Below are positions 17,851 through 26,372 of a stretch of 64,000 nucleotides of DNA, in pieces. The notes under the pieces were generated by a model. It ran no database searches, was not told the DNA's origin, and saw only the letters and a list, made by a program, of their open reading frames with translations. Source of the stretch: Bradyrhizobium sp. CCBAU 51627 (GTDB taxonomy: Bacteria > Pseudomonadota > Alphaproteobacteria > Rhizobiales > Xanthobacteraceae); NCBI RefSeq assembly GCF_028128765.1, contig NZ_LBJG01000004.1:31424-95423 (forward strand), given 5' to 3'. The translations under genes were made by a program, and so were the position numbers. Each line of letters opens with the position of its first letter. Positions within the stretch are counted from its first letter, which is position 1.

Positions 17851-18744
17851 TCAGATCCGCTCGATGTCATGGGTGCCGAACAGGCCGTAGGGCTTGATCA
17901 TCAGCACGATGATGAGGACGTAGAACGGCGCGATCTCGTAGAGATTGCCCCAATGCAAGTATTCGCTGTCGACGTACTGCGCGATGTTCTCGAGCAGGCC
18001 GATGATGATGCCGCCGAGCACGGCGCCGCCTACGGAGTCGAGCCCGCCGAGGATCGCCGCCGGAAACACTTTTATGCCGTAGGCTGCGAGTCCTGATGAC
18101 ACGCCGTTCACCACGGCGACAACGACGCCTGCAACCGCCGAAACCGTCGCCGAGATTGCCCAGGCCATTGCAAAGACGCTCTTCACGGAAATGCCGAGCG
18201 ACTGCGCGACCTGCTGGTTGAAGGCGGTGGCGCGCATCGCAAGGCCGTACTTCGAAGCGCGGAAGAACCAGGCCATGCCGATCATCATCGCGACCGAGAC
18301 CACGAGGCTCATGACATAGACGGTCTGGATCTGCAGGCCGAGCAGGTTGATCGACTGGCTCTCGAACACGCGCGGGAACGGCTGCGGGTTGACGCCGAAC
18401 ATCCATTTCAGCGTTGCCTGCAATACGGTGGAGAGGCCGATGGTCACCATGATCACGGAGATGATGGGCTCGCCGATCATCGGCCGCAGGATCAGGACCT
18501 GGACCGCGATGCCGAATACGAACATGAACACCAGCGTCAACGGCATGCCGATCCAGAACGGCACCTGATATTTCGCGAGCAGGGCCCAGCACACCCAGGC
18601 GCCGACCAGCAGCAGTTCACCTTGCGCGAAATTGACGACCTGGGTGGCCTTGTAGATCAGCACGAACGACATCGCGACCACGCCATAGAGCGTGCCGACC
18701 ACGAGACCGTTGACCAGGAGCTGGATGAGGAAGGCGGTGTTCAT
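17851..18744 (-). CDS. livH: Branched-chain-type ABC transporter permease LivH
   Basis: A 297-residue inner-membrane permease with about eight spans. The N-terminus QLLVNGLVVGTLYGVVAMSF and ATQVVNFAQGELLLVGA near residue 33 are typical of LivH, as are the late stretch KVFPAAILGGLDSVGGAVLGG near 224 and the C-terminal IVLMIKPYGLFGT. It is followed at 3 bases by livM. Upstream, a 118-base gap with a palindromic repeat separates it from the acyl-CoA ligase. Confidence 0.93.
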   Translation of the reverse strand: MNTAFLIQLLVNGLVVGTLYGVVAMSFVLIYKATQVVNFAQGELLLVGAWVCWALLAKYQVPFWIGMPLTLVFMFVFGIAVQVLILRPMIGEPIISVIMVTIGLSTVLQATLKWMFGVNPQPFPRVFESQSINLLGLQIQTVYVMSLVVSVAMMIGMAWFFRASKYGLAMRATAFNQQVAQSLGISVKSVFAMAWAISATVSAVAGVVVAVVNGVSSGLAAYGIKVFPAAILGGLDSVGGAVLGGIIIGLLENIAQYVDSEYLHWGNLYEIAPFYVLIIVLMIKPYGLFGTHDIERI

Positions 18745-18759
18745 GGGTGTTGATCCGGC

Positions 18760-18854
18760 TCGTCATTGCCGGGCTTGACCCGGCAATCCATCGATGTGGG
18801 AAGTCGCCTGTTCGGAAGAAGATGGATGCGCGGGTCAAGTCCGCGCATGACGAT
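18760..18854. repeat. Intergenic palindromic repeat, family A copy 2
   Basis: It opens with CGTCATTGCCGGG, whose ATTGCCGGG pairs with CCCGGCAAT across CTTGA, and closes with a second hairpin GCGCGG/CCGCGC followed by CATGACGA. The outer ends CGTCAT and ATGACG are inverted, so the whole element can also fold end to end. It sits in the ligase-livH gap within an operon and matches the design of the 28144 copy closely. Confidence 0.8.
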
Positions 18855-18862
18855 CACCTGTG

Positions 18863-20794
18863 TCACTCCGCGGCCTCCGCCATATGCCCGTGTCCGCCGA
18901 GGTCCACCACGCGCAGCGTCGTGCGCACGCGCTGCGTGGTGCCGTCCTGGAAGCGGATCACGGTGTCGACCGGGATGTCGGTATCGCCGCGATAGATGGC
19001 GTTGATGATGCCTTCGTATTTTTCGTTGATGACGCCGCGGCGCACTTTCCTTGTGCGGGTGAGCTCGCCGTCGTCGGCATCGAGCTCCTTGTAGAGCAGG
19101 AGGAAGCGCAAGATGCGCTGGGCTGGCGGCAGCGTGGCGTTGACGGTCTCGACCTCCTTCTGAAGCAGCGCATAGACCTCGGGCCGCGAGGACAGATCGC
19201 TGTAAGTCGTGAAGGAGAGGCGGTTCTTCTCGGCCCATTTCGAAATGATGGAGTAGCGAATGCAGATCATCGCCGCGAGCGCCTCGCGGCCGGCGCCAAG
19301 CACCACGGCCTCCGCGATATAGGGCGAGAATTTAAGCTTGTTCTCGATGAATTGCGGCGAGAAGCGCTCGCCGCGCGAGGTCTCGGCGAGATCCTTGATG
19401 CGGTCGATGACAACGAGCTGCCGGTTGGCGTTGAAATAGCCGGCATCGCCCGACAGCATCCAACCGTCCTTGATGTCGGCGACGCTCGCCTCGGGGTTCT
19501 TGTAATAGCCGAGGAACATATTGGGGTGCCGCACCACGATCTCGCCGACGCCGTGGACGTCAGGGGTGTCGATGCGGATCTCGATGTTGGCGGCCATCGG
19601 CACGCCTGTTGTGTCAGGATCGACCTTGCCCTCCGGATGTAGCGTATAGGCGCCCAGCAATTCGGTCTGGCCGTAGAGCGTGCGCAGCGGCACGCCCATG
19701 GCCTGGAAGAACTTGAAGGTGTCGGGCCCGAGTGCCGCGCCGCCGGTGGCCGCCGAGCGCAGCCGGGTGAAGCCGAGGCGGTCGCGCAGCGCGCGGAACA
19801 GTATCGCATCGGCAAAGCCCGAGCGCTTGCCCTGTTCCAGCGCAGCGAGCCCCGACTTCATGCCGATGTCGAACAGACGCTGCTTGAAGGGCGTTGCATC
19901 CATCACCTTGGCGCGAACGTCGGCGGCGATCGATTCCCAGACCCGTGGGGCAAAGAGCACGAATGTCGGCGCGATCTCGCGCAGATCGTTCATCATCGTA
20001 TCCGGCTCTTCGACGAAGTTGATCTTCATCCGGCAGAGCAGGCCTTTGCCGAGCACATAGACCTGTTCCATGATCCACGGCAGCGGCAGCACCGAGACGT
20101 ATTCGTCGTCCGGCCCTTTCGGATCGAACGCGAGATAGGTCGCGCAATGACCGAGCACGCGGCCGGCCGCGAGCATCGCGAGCTTCGGATGCGAGGTCGT
20201 GCCTGATGTGGTGCAGAGGATCGCGACGTCCTCCCCCTTGGTCGCATCGACCAGCTTGTCATAGAGCTCCGGCTCGCGGACGGCGCGGGCACGGCCGAGC
20301 TCGGCGAACTTCTCGGCCGAGATCAGGCGTGGATCGTCATATTTCCGCATGCCGCGCGGATCGGAATAGATGATGTGCTTCAGCTTCGGCACGCGCCCGG
20401 CAAGGGTGAGCAGCTTGTCGACCTGCTCCTCGTCCTCGGCGAAGACGAGCTGGGCCTCGCCGTAGTTGAGGAGATAGGAAGCCTCTTCGTCCAGCACGTC
20501 GCGATAGAGCCCCAGACTTAATCCGCCGATCGCATGGGTCGCGACTTCCGCCGCAACCCAGTCCGGCCGGTTGTCGCCGATGATGCCGATGACATCGCCG
20601 CGGCCAAGGCCGAGCTCGATCAGGCCGAGCGCGAAGTCGCGCACCCGGGTCTGGTAGTCGCTCCAGGTGAACGGGCGCCAGAGGCCAAGATCCTTTTCGC
20701 GCAGCGCGATCTCGTTGCCGTGCTCCCTGGCGTTGAGCCGGAGCATCTTCGGATAGGTGTCGGCCTGCGCGACGCGCCCCGCGTAATCCATCAT
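18863..20794 (-). CDS. AMP-dependent acyl-CoA synthetase (long-chain/FACS type)
   Basis: A 643-residue adenylate-forming ligase that would convert an imported carboxylic acid to its CoA thioester using ATP. The P-loop motif ILCTTSGTTSHPK is near residue 195; GGAALGPDTFKFF and LYGQTELLGAY (the YGxTE adenylation motif) follow near 340-375; the hinge region WMLSGDAGYFNANRQLVVIDRIKDL lies near 440-465. Length and motif set fit the long-chain FACS branch. Its start overlaps the livG stop by 4 bases, so translation is coupled. The placement between livG and livH suggests vectorial activation: uptake followed at once by CoA trapping. The substrate could be a fatty, aromatic or phenylpropanoid acid. 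Confidence 0.9.
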   Translation of the reverse strand: MMDYAGRVAQADTYPKMLRLNAREHGNEIALREKDLGLWRPFTWSDYQTRVRDFALGLIELGLGRGDVIGIIGDNRPDWVAAEVATHAIGGLSLGLYRDVLDEEASYLLNYGEAQLVFAEDEEQVDKLLTLAGRVPKLKHIIYSDPRGMRKYDDPRLISAEKFAELGRARAVREPELYDKLVDATKGEDVAILCTTSGTTSHPKLAMLAAGRVLGHCATYLAFDPKGPDDEYVSVLPLPWIMEQVYVLGKGLLCRMKINFVEEPDTMMNDLREIAPTFVLFAPRVWESIAADVRAKVMDATPFKQRLFDIGMKSGLAALEQGKRSGFADAILFRALRDRLGFTRLRSAATGGAALGPDTFKFFQAMGVPLRTLYGQTELLGAYTLHPEGKVDPDTTGVPMAANIEIRIDTPDVHGVGEIVVRHPNMFLGYYKNPEASVADIKDGWMLSGDAGYFNANRQLVVIDRIKDLAETSRGERFSPQFIENKLKFSPYIAEAVVLGAGREALAAMICIRYSIISKWAEKNRLSFTTYSDLSSRPEVYALLQKEVETVNATLPPAQRILRFLLLYKELDADDGELTRTRKVRRGVINEKYEGIINAIYRGDTDIPVDTVIRFQDGTTQRVRTTLRVVDLGGHGHMAEAAE

Positions 20795-21612
20795 GCCGCG
20801 CTCTCCTGAGCCGGCGGCGCATCATCGGGATCGACCAGGACCTCGTCCTCCTCGCCGAGATAGGCGCGTTTGACGTGGGGATCGGCGAGCACGGCGGCAG
20901 GATCGCCCTCGGCGATCTTGCGGCCGAAATCCAGCACCATGACGCGGTGGGAGATGTCCATCACCACGCCCATGTCGTGCTCGATCATCACCACCGTCAT
21001 GCCGAACTCCTCGTTGAGGTCGACGATGTAACGGGCCATGTCCTCCTTCTCCTCGAAGTTCATGCCGGCCATCGGTTCGTCGAGGAGGATGAGACGCGGC
21101 TCCAGCGCCATGGCGCGGGCGAGCTCGACGCGTTTGCGCAGGCCGTAGGAGAGGGTGCCGGCTTGCGCTTTCCGCACCGATTGGAGGTCGAGGAAATCGA
21201 TGATCTCTTCCACCTTGCGGCGGTGATCGAGTTCCTCCTTGCGCGCGCCGGTGAGCCAGTACAGCGAGCCCGTGAGGAAATTGTTTTTCAGCAGGTGATG
21301 ACGGCCGACCATGATATTGTCGAGCACGCTCATATGGTGAAACAGGGCGAGGTTCTGGAAGGTGCGGCCGATGCCGAGCGAGGCCCGTGCATTCGGCGTC
21401 AGCCCCGTGATGTCGCGGCCCTGGTAGAACAGCTGGCCTTCGGTCGGCTTATAGCGGCCGGAAATACAGTTCACGATCGAGGTCTTGCCGGCGCCGTTGG
21501 GGCCGATGATCGAGAACAGCTCGCCTTCCCTGATGGCGAAGCCGACATCGGTCAGCGCGCGAACGCCGCCGAATCGCAAGGACACGCCGCGCACTTCGAG
21601 ACTGGTAGCCAC
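20791..21612 (-). CDS. livG: Branched-chain-type ABC transporter ATPase LivG
   Basis: A 273-residue ATP-binding subunit that partners LivF. The domain begins SLEVRGVSLRFGGVRAL; Walker A GPNGAGKTSI is near residue 41, the LivG-type signature is replaced by LSYGLRKRVELARAM near 165, as usual, and Walker B LILLDEPMAG is near 185; VVMIEHDMGVVM holds the switch histidine. The GTG at 21612 is chosen because GGGAGGGA lies just upstream; the frame is open to an ATG at 21786, but those residues look non-coding. It is the first gene of the leftward operon, and the ligase start overlaps its stop. Confidence 0.92.
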   Translation of the reverse strand: MATSLEVRGVSLRFGGVRALTDVGFAIREGELFSIIGPNGAGKTSIVNCISGRYKPTEGQLFYQGRDITGLTPNARASLGIGRTFQNLALFHHMSVLDNIMVGRHHLLKNNFLTGSLYWLTGARKEELDHRRKVEEIIDFLDLQSVRKAQAGTLSYGLRKRVELARAMALEPRLILLDEPMAGMNFEEKEDMARYIVDLNEEFGMTVVMIEHDMGVVMDISHRVMVLDFGRKIAEGDPAAVLADPHVKRAYLGEEDEVLVDPDDAPPAQESAA

Positions 21613-21948
21613 CAAACAAATCCCTCCCGGTGATGGCGCATTCAGTGGCGCTCTTCGTCGGTTCCTCCCGGGTGATCCTAGTACGGTCGTGCCGGTGAGG
21701 CCATGCAGCACATGGTCCCGACCGGAGCCGCTCATCTTTCGTCCCTGCTGGGGATCAAAAGCCGCATCGCCCGAGGTGGTTCTCAATAGGGGAAAGCGCT
21801 ATTTTAAAATGTCTCCCGCCCGACAATTCTGCGACAAAGTTTTTTCGGCGGCCGCGTCTCCTTCTTTCGTAGGATGGTGGCTGGAGCGATCATGTTGCAA
21901 TGCAACAGAAAGATGGAGTGACGAAACGGTGCGACTGGCCTCTCGATC
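21613..21948. promoter_or_regulatory. 336-bp divergent control region between livG and a crp-like gene
   Basis: No gene is seen here. The part nearest livG carries its Shine-Dalgarno (GGGAGGGA on the minus strand, about 21623-21630). An AT-rich patch lies around 21798-21812 (CTATTTTAAAATG) and a perfect palindrome at 21893-21907. The region must hold the start signals of both transcripts; no convincing -35/-10 pair could be fixed. Confidence 0.55.
21893..21907. promoter_or_regulatory. Perfect 15-bp palindrome, candidate operator for the Crp/Fnr regulator
   Basis: TGTTGCA-A-TGCAACA is a perfect 7-1-7 inverted repeat ending 41 bases before the ATG of the crp-like gene. It is the right size for a dimeric winged-helix regulator and is placed where autoregulation, or control of the divergent liv operon, would be expected. 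It is not the FixK/Fnr consensus TTGAT-N4-ATCAA. Binding is inferred. Confidence 0.55.
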
Positions 21949-22623
21949 ATGATTTCAGAGGATCAACTGAGGCGCGTCGCCGCCTGGTCGCGCGAGCTCA
22001 CGCCAGCGGAGATCGAGGTCGCCCGCACGGGAATCACCGAGCGGTCCTACGGCACTGGCGAAACCGTGTTCATGCGCGGCGACAAATTCGACTATTGGGC
22101 GGGCATGGTGAGTGGCCTCGCCCGGATGGGCGGGGTCTCGCGCGACGGCAAGGAGACCAGCCTTGCCGGGCTCACCGCCGGCGCCTGGTTCGGAGAGGGC
22201 AGCGTCCTCAAGAACGAGTTGCGCCGCTACGATGTGGTCGCGCTGCGCGACAGCCGCGTCGCGTTGATGGAGCGCTCGGCCTTCATGTGGCTGTTCGAGA
22301 ACAGCGTCGGCTTCAACCGCTTCCTGGTACGCCAGCTCAACGAGCGGCTCGGTCAGTTCATCGGCATGCTCGAGGTCAACCGTACGCTCGATGCAACCGC
22401 TCGCCTTGCCCGGAGCATTGCCTCGCTTTTCAACCCCATCCTTTATCCGGAATCGACCGCGCATCTGGAGATCACCCAGGAGGAGATCGGAGCGCTCTCC
22501 GGCATGTCGCGCCAGAACGCCAACCGCGCCTTGAACCGGCTGGAGAAGGAGGGGCTGCTGCGGCTGGAGTATGGCGGCGTCACCATCCTCGATGTCGAGC
22601 GGCTGCGCGGATACGGGGATTAG
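21949..22623 (+). CDS. Crp/Fnr-family transcriptional regulator
   Basis: A 224-residue regulator with an N-terminal cyclic-nucleotide-binding-like beta barrel (about residues 20-130; GETVFMRGDKFDYWAGMVSG, AGAWFGEGSVL) and a C-terminal winged helix-turn-helix (ITQEEIGALSGMSRQNANRAL, about 174-195). The cysteine cluster of oxygen-sensing Fnr proteins is absent, and the phosphate-binding motif of true Crp is not clear, so the effector is unknown. It is divergent from the livG-ligase operon with a palindrome at 21893 between them; local control of that operon, perhaps through an acyl-CoA or the acid itself, is a reasonable inference. Confidence 0.9.
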   Translation: MISEDQLRRVAAWSRELTPAEIEVARTGITERSYGTGETVFMRGDKFDYWAGMVSGLARMGGVSRDGKETSLAGLTAGAWFGEGSVLKNELRRYDVVALRDSRVALMERSAFMWLFENSVGFNRFLVRQLNERLGQFIGMLEVNRTLDATARLARSIASLFNPILYPESTAHLEITQEEIGALSGMSRQNANRALNRLEKEGLLRLEYGGVTILDVERLRGYGD

Positions 22624-22727
22624 AGCGTTTTCGAGCGAAGTGGATAGCTGTTCGCGAAGAAAACGCGTCTAAAACAACAATCTAGAGCTTTTCCCTTTCC
22701 GATTCATCGGAACGGGAAAGGCTCTAG
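22622..22727. terminator. Convergent palindromic element (family C) with terminator-like hairpin
   Basis: Two inverted repeats lie between the convergent crp-like and MFS genes. The first pairs AGCGTTTTC (from 22624) with GAAAACGC. The second pairs CTAGAGC (22682-22688) with GCTCTAG (22721-22727), with a further inner match TTCCC/GGGAA and TTCCGAT/ATCGGAA. The second arm contains the MFS stop codon. It probably ends transcription from both sides; it also looks like a dispersed intergenic repeat. Confidence 0.6.
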
Positions 22728-24043
22728 TGCGCGTTGGCGGGCGCATGCACCGGCCAGAGGTCGGCGCGCCAGCGGATGGCGATGGCCAGCATCGCGATGA
22801 AGCCCGCGGCGGCATAGAGCGACCCCGTTGCCGAATAGCCGATGATGTCGATCAGGCTGCCGGCCGCGAGCAATCCGATCGGCAGGCCGTAGATCACCAT
22901 CATGCGCACCCCCATGACGCGGCCGCGCAGGTGCGCGCTGGCGGTGCGCATCAGGATCACGGCGGCTGAGATCATCGACATGCTCTGGGCGGTGCCGGCC
23001 AGCACAAGGCAGGCCATGGCCACCGGCATGGTCCTGATCTCGACGAACACCAGCAGCAGCGTGTACCAGGCCAATGTTGCGCCGATCAGGAGCCTGGCAA
23101 TGCGCAGGCCGCTGACCAGGCTGAGCGTGACGGAGCCGATCAGCGAGCCCAGGGCGAAACTCGCCGAGAGGTAACCGAGGCCGGTCTGGTCGGTATGAAA
23201 GATGTCGCGCGCGATGTAGGGCAGCAATCCATTCGTCAGCGGAAACGCGGTGAGATTGGTCAGGAATGCGACGCAAAGCGCTGCCAGCATGGCCGGCCCG
23301 TTCCAGGAATACACGATGCCTTCCTTGAGATCGCGCAGCAGCCGCGAGCCCGAATGGCTCTCCACCGGGCGGTGCTCGGCGGACTTCGCCGGTCGGGTCA
23401 GGCTCAGCATGAGAATCGCGGCCACGACATAGAGGCAGGCAATCACCATATAGACCTTGCCGATGCCAAATATCGCAAACAGTCCGGCCCCCGTCAGCGC
23501 TCCGGCGATGCGCGCGCTGTCCTGGGTCGTGCGCGACAGGCTGATCGCTCCCACGAGCAGCTCGGCCGGCATGATGTCGGCGAGAAGCGCGCTGCGAAGG
23601 CCGAGATCCGAGGAGCGGATCAGGCCCATGATCGTCACGATGATCATCACCTTGAGCGGGGACAGATGGCCGGTCAGCGCCAGCACCATGATGGTCGAGG
23701 CGAGGACCGTGTAAGTGAGGCGCAGCATGACCAGGAGGTCGCGGTGACCGATGCGGTCGCCGACCATTCCGAGCACTGGAGCAATCAGCGTTCCCAGATA
23801 TTGCAGCGACGCCAGAATGGTCAGCAGCAGCACCGAGCCGGTCTCGACCAGGATGTACCAGCCGAGCACCAGCGTCTCGATCTCGAACGCCCAGGAGGTG
23901 AGCAGGTCGGACGGCCACTGGAAACGATAGTTGCGGATGCGGAATGGTGCGAGCGCCGAACGCCGCGCGGTTGTGCTCACGACGCGATGACGCGTGTCAC
24001 GGCGATTTCCTTGCCCTTGCTGTTTCTTCTTACCGTCAGGCAA
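22724..24043 (-). CDS. Major facilitator superfamily transporter (MFS_3/EntS-like)
   Basis: A 439-residue membrane transporter with about twelve spans. After a basic N-terminal tail of about 25 residues comes LAPFRIRNYRFQWPSDLLTSWAFEIETLVLGWYIL, typical of the EntS-like MFS_3 group, and GMVGDRIGHRDLLVMLRLTY is the conserved loop 2-3 motif (DRxGRR type) near residue 95. This group mostly exports small molecules such as siderophores or drugs; no siderophore genes are nearby, so the cargo is unknown. It is convergent with the crp-like gene and its stop lies inside the shared hairpin at 22682-22727. It appears monocistronic. Confidence 0.88.
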   Translation of the reverse strand: MPDGKKKQQGQGNRRDTRHRVVSTTARRSALAPFRIRNYRFQWPSDLLTSWAFEIETLVLGWYILVETGSVLLLTILASLQYLGTLIAPVLGMVGDRIGHRDLLVMLRLTYTVLASTIMVLALTGHLSPLKVMIIVTIMGLIRSSDLGLRSALLADIMPAELLVGAISLSRTTQDSARIAGALTGAGLFAIFGIGKVYMVIACLYVVAAILMLSLTRPAKSAEHRPVESHSGSRLLRDLKEGIVYSWNGPAMLAALCVAFLTNLTAFPLTNGLLPYIARDIFHTDQTGLGYLSASFALGSLIGSVTLSLVSGLRIARLLIGATLAWYTLLLVFVEIRTMPVAMACLVLAGTAQSMSMISAAVILMRTASAHLRGRVMGVRMMVIYGLPIGLLAAGSLIDIIGYSATGSLYAAAGFIAMLAIAIRWRADLWPVHAPANAH

Positions 24044-24104
24044 CGTAGCTCTGACGATCCGCGTGTCAATCGCAGCAGTTGCGGGCCGCCCCTGCGCTCC
24101 GCTC

Positions 24105-24947
24105 CTATCTCACCGCCGCTCCGCGTTTCCGTTCCGCGAGCGTCGCGGCCATGGCCGAGATCAGCGGGCGCATGAAATAGGCCCCATCCGCAGGCGAGAT
24201 GTCGGTACGCAAGCCATGCGCGGCGAGTTCGCCGGAAACGGCCGGCCCAACTGATGCGATCAGTGTCCGTTCGAATCCCGCGCGCAGCTTTGCCTCGCTG
24301 CCATGCGCCTTGGCTGCCTCGAACAGCCGGCGGACCTGGCCGAGATTGGTCAGCGCGATGGAATCGATTCTCCCTTCCGCCATGTCGTCGATGGCGGCAA
24401 CGATGTTGGCATCCGCAGCCTTTGAGTCATAGGCATAAGGCAGCACCGAATCCACCTCGGCGCCTTGCGCGGTGAGCGCGCCAGTGAGCGCGCTGTGGTC
24501 CTTGTCCGGGTAAAGCTGGAGGCCGAGGCGGTGCCCCTTCAAATCGAGCTTGCCCAGCATCTCGATCACGCCCTCGGTGGTCGGCTTCTCCGTGGTCTGC
24601 TGCGCCTCCAGAGCGATCTCGCGCAGTGCCTTGCCGGGCTTCGGTCCGCGTGTGAATTTTCGCGATTTGGCCAGCGCAGTGACCAGGGCCTGGTCGAGCC
24701 CCCGAGCGCGCGCGAGTTTCATGATCCGCCGCAGACCTTCGCCGGTCATCAGCACGAGGTCATCGAACGGCTTGTCGATGGCGCGGCGGATCCAGGCTTC
24801 GACCGGGGCGGGATCCGGCGCATCCTCGATGGTGAACATCGGGCATTGCACGACTTCGGCGCCTTGCTCGGCGAGGAGCTTTGAGAACTGCGCCTCCTCG
24901 CGGGTTTCCAGGATCAGGATGCGAGTGCCGTTCAGACGGTCGGCCAT
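24105..24947 (-). CDS. Uroporphyrinogen-III synthase family protein (HemD-like)
   Basis: A 280-residue two-lobed HemD-type protein. True HemD cyclises hydroxymethylbilane to uroporphyrinogen III for haem, siroheme and cobalamin. The start reads LNGTRILILETREEAQFSKLLAEQGAEV, then LVLMTGEGLRRIMKLA near residue 72 and IDSIALTNLGQVRRLFEAA near 205, matching the family's two half-domains. The ATG at 24947 is chosen over upstream in-frame starts to 25103, which extend through sequence without coding character. No other haem gene is close, so it may be a paralogue in a different context. It is divergent from purU with 161 bases between. Confidence 0.8.
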   Translation of the reverse strand: MADRLNGTRILILETREEAQFSKLLAEQGAEVVQCPMFTIEDAPDPAPVEAWIRRAIDKPFDDLVLMTGEGLRRIMKLARARGLDQALVTALAKSRKFTRGPKPGKALREIALEAQQTTEKPTTEGVIEMLGKLDLKGHRLGLQLYPDKDHSALTGALTAQGAEVDSVLPYAYDSKAADANIVAAIDDMAEGRIDSIALTNLGQVRRLFEAAKAHGSEAKLRAGFERTLIASVGPAVSGELAAHGLRTDISPADGAYFMRPLISAMAATLAERKRGAAVR

Positions 24948-25108
24948 GGGCGTGCTCCGGTCAGTCAAGATCGCAATGGTCCATTCATCCTGACTCCGTG
25001 GTCGGGATTGGCGCAAGGCTCGCGTCGGTGCTAGAGCAGGGCGCAAATCGCGGGTCGTTCCGCGCACCGCTGCACAAACCTTGATCAAGAGCCATTTCCT
25101 CAACAGTC

Positions 25109-25972
25109 ATGCCCGATCATCAATATGTTCTGACCCTGTCCTGTCCTGATCGTCCCGGCATCGTTTCGGCGGTGTCGACCTTCCTGGCGAACTCCGGACA
25201 GAACATTCTCGACGCCCAGCAGTTCGACGACGTCGAGACCGGGAAATTCTTCATGCGCGTGGTGTTCACCGCGGCCGATCTCGCCGTGGAACTGTCTGCG
25301 CTCCAGACCAGCTTCGCCGCGATTGCGGAGCGCTTCGGCATGGAGTGGCAGATGCGCGACCGCGCCGCGCATCGCAAGGTGATGCTGCTGGTGTCGAAGT
25401 CCGATCACTGCCTGGTCGACATCCTCTATCGTTGGCGGACGGGCGAATTGCCGATGACCCTTGCCGCGATCGTTTCCAACCATCCGCGCGAGGTCTATGC
25501 CGGGCTCGATTTCGGCGGGATCCCGTTCCACTATCTGCCCGTCACCAAGGAAACCAAGAGCGAGCAGGAGGCGCAGATCCTTGATCTCGTCGCCACGACC
25601 GGCACCGATCTCGTGGTGCTCGCCCGCTACATGCAGATCCTGTCGGACGATCTGTCGGCAAAGCTGTCGGGACGCTGCATCAACATCCATCACTCGTTCC
25701 TGCCGGGTTTCAAGGGCGCAAAGCCCTATCACCAGGCCCATGAGCGTGGCGTGAAGCTGATCGGCGCCACCGCCCACTACGTCACGCGCGATCTCGACGA
25801 GGGGCCGATCATCGACCAGGACGTCGAGCGCATTAGCCATCGCGATACGCCGGAGGACCTCGTCCGCAAGGGTCGCGATATCGAGCGACGCGTGCTTGCA
25901 CGTGCGATCCGCTATCACCTCGACGACCGCGTCATCCTCAACGGACGCAAGACTGTGGTGTTCGTGGACTGA
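25109..25972 (+). CDS. purU: Formyltetrahydrofolate deformylase
   Basis: A 287-residue enzyme that hydrolyses 10-formyl-THF to formate and THF, balancing one-carbon pools. An N-terminal ACT domain ([20 protein letters not shown], residues about 6-80) is followed by a formyltransferase-like catalytic domain. The catalytic region [20 protein letters not shown] lies near residues 190-210, with the HxSxLP histidine, and [11 protein letters not shown] near 229 carries the catalytic aspartate region. Length is exactly that expected. It stands alone, divergent from the HemD-like gene and followed by a palindromic repeat. Several methyl-cycle genes lie 6-13 kb downstream. Confidence 0.95.
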   Translation: MPDHQYVLTLSCPDRPGIVSAVSTFLANSGQNILDAQQFDDVETGKFFMRVVFTAADLAVELSALQTSFAAIAERFGMEWQMRDRAAHRKVMLLVSKSDHCLVDILYRWRTGELPMTLAAIVSNHPREVYAGLDFGGIPFHYLPVTKETKSEQEAQILDLVATTGTDLVVLARYMQILSDDLSAKLSGRCINIHHSFLPGFKGAKPYHQAHERGVKLIGATAHYVTRDLDEGPIIDQDVERISHRDTPEDLVRKGRDIERRVLARAIRYHLDDRVILNGRKTVVFVD

Positions 25973-25978
25973 TGGCGT

Positions 25979-26076
25979 GTCGTTCCGGAGCGCGCGAAGC
26001 GCGAATCCGGAACCTCGAGATTCTCAGGTGCGCAATTGCGCACCATAGTTCGCCTCTGCGAGGCGCCCCGGAATGA
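25979..26076. repeat. Intergenic palindromic repeat, family B copy 1
   Basis: The left end GTCGTTCCGGAGCGCGCGAAGCGCG and the right end GAGGCGCCCCGGAATGAG are partly inverted copies, with inner hairpins GCGCG-AA-GCGCG-like, TTCCGG/CCGGAA and GGTGCGCAATTGCGCACC. It follows purU and can serve both purU and the convergent lipoprotein gene as a stop signal. Confidence 0.7.
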
Positions 26077-26087
26077 GAGCCTGCGTT

Positions 26088-26372
26088 TCAACGCACCGCC
26101 TCGCCCGAGGTCGATCCGGCCGCGCCCTTCTGTGCCTGCTCATTCTTCTCGCGGTCGGCCGCCGGCATAAGCCGCTTGCGCTCGCGCTCTTTCATGTAGG
26201 CGTCGTATTGCGGGGTGCCCGGCCGGGGCGGCGCGTCTGCCGGCAGCCCGCCGGCCCATTGCGGAAGGTAGTCGCCCATGCCGGCCGAGAGTTTTTCATT
26301 GACCGTGCCGCAGCCGGACAGCCCTGCGGCGAGTACGAGCAGCGACACGATGGAGCGGAAAGGTCTGGGCAT
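26088..26372 (-). CDS. Small predicted lipoprotein
   Basis: A 94-residue protein with a lipoprotein signal: a basic start MPRPFRSIVSLLVLAAGL is followed by the lipobox LSGC, so cysteine would be lipidated after cleavage and the mature protein of about 75 residues is short, proline-rich and then strongly charged (YDAYMKERERKRLMPAADREK). There is Gly after the cysteine and no Asp at +2, which suits outer-membrane sorting. An alternative ATG at 26390 adds six residues. I do not recognise the family. A GGTAT-AAAA-ATACC palindrome 100 bases upstream may mark its promoter region. Confidence 0.72.
   Translation of the reverse strand: MPRPFRSIVSLLVLAAGLSGCGTVNEKLSAGMGDYLPQWAGGLPADAPPRPGTPQYDAYMKERERKRLMPAADREKNEQAQKGAAGSTSGEAVR

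Noticed and set aside
25081..25088. TTGATCAA upstream of purU as a FixK/Fnr box
   Set aside because: The FixK box needs TTGAT-N4-ATCAA; this is only a contiguous 8-base palindrome, and another (15310-15317) lies near the livF start without sense.
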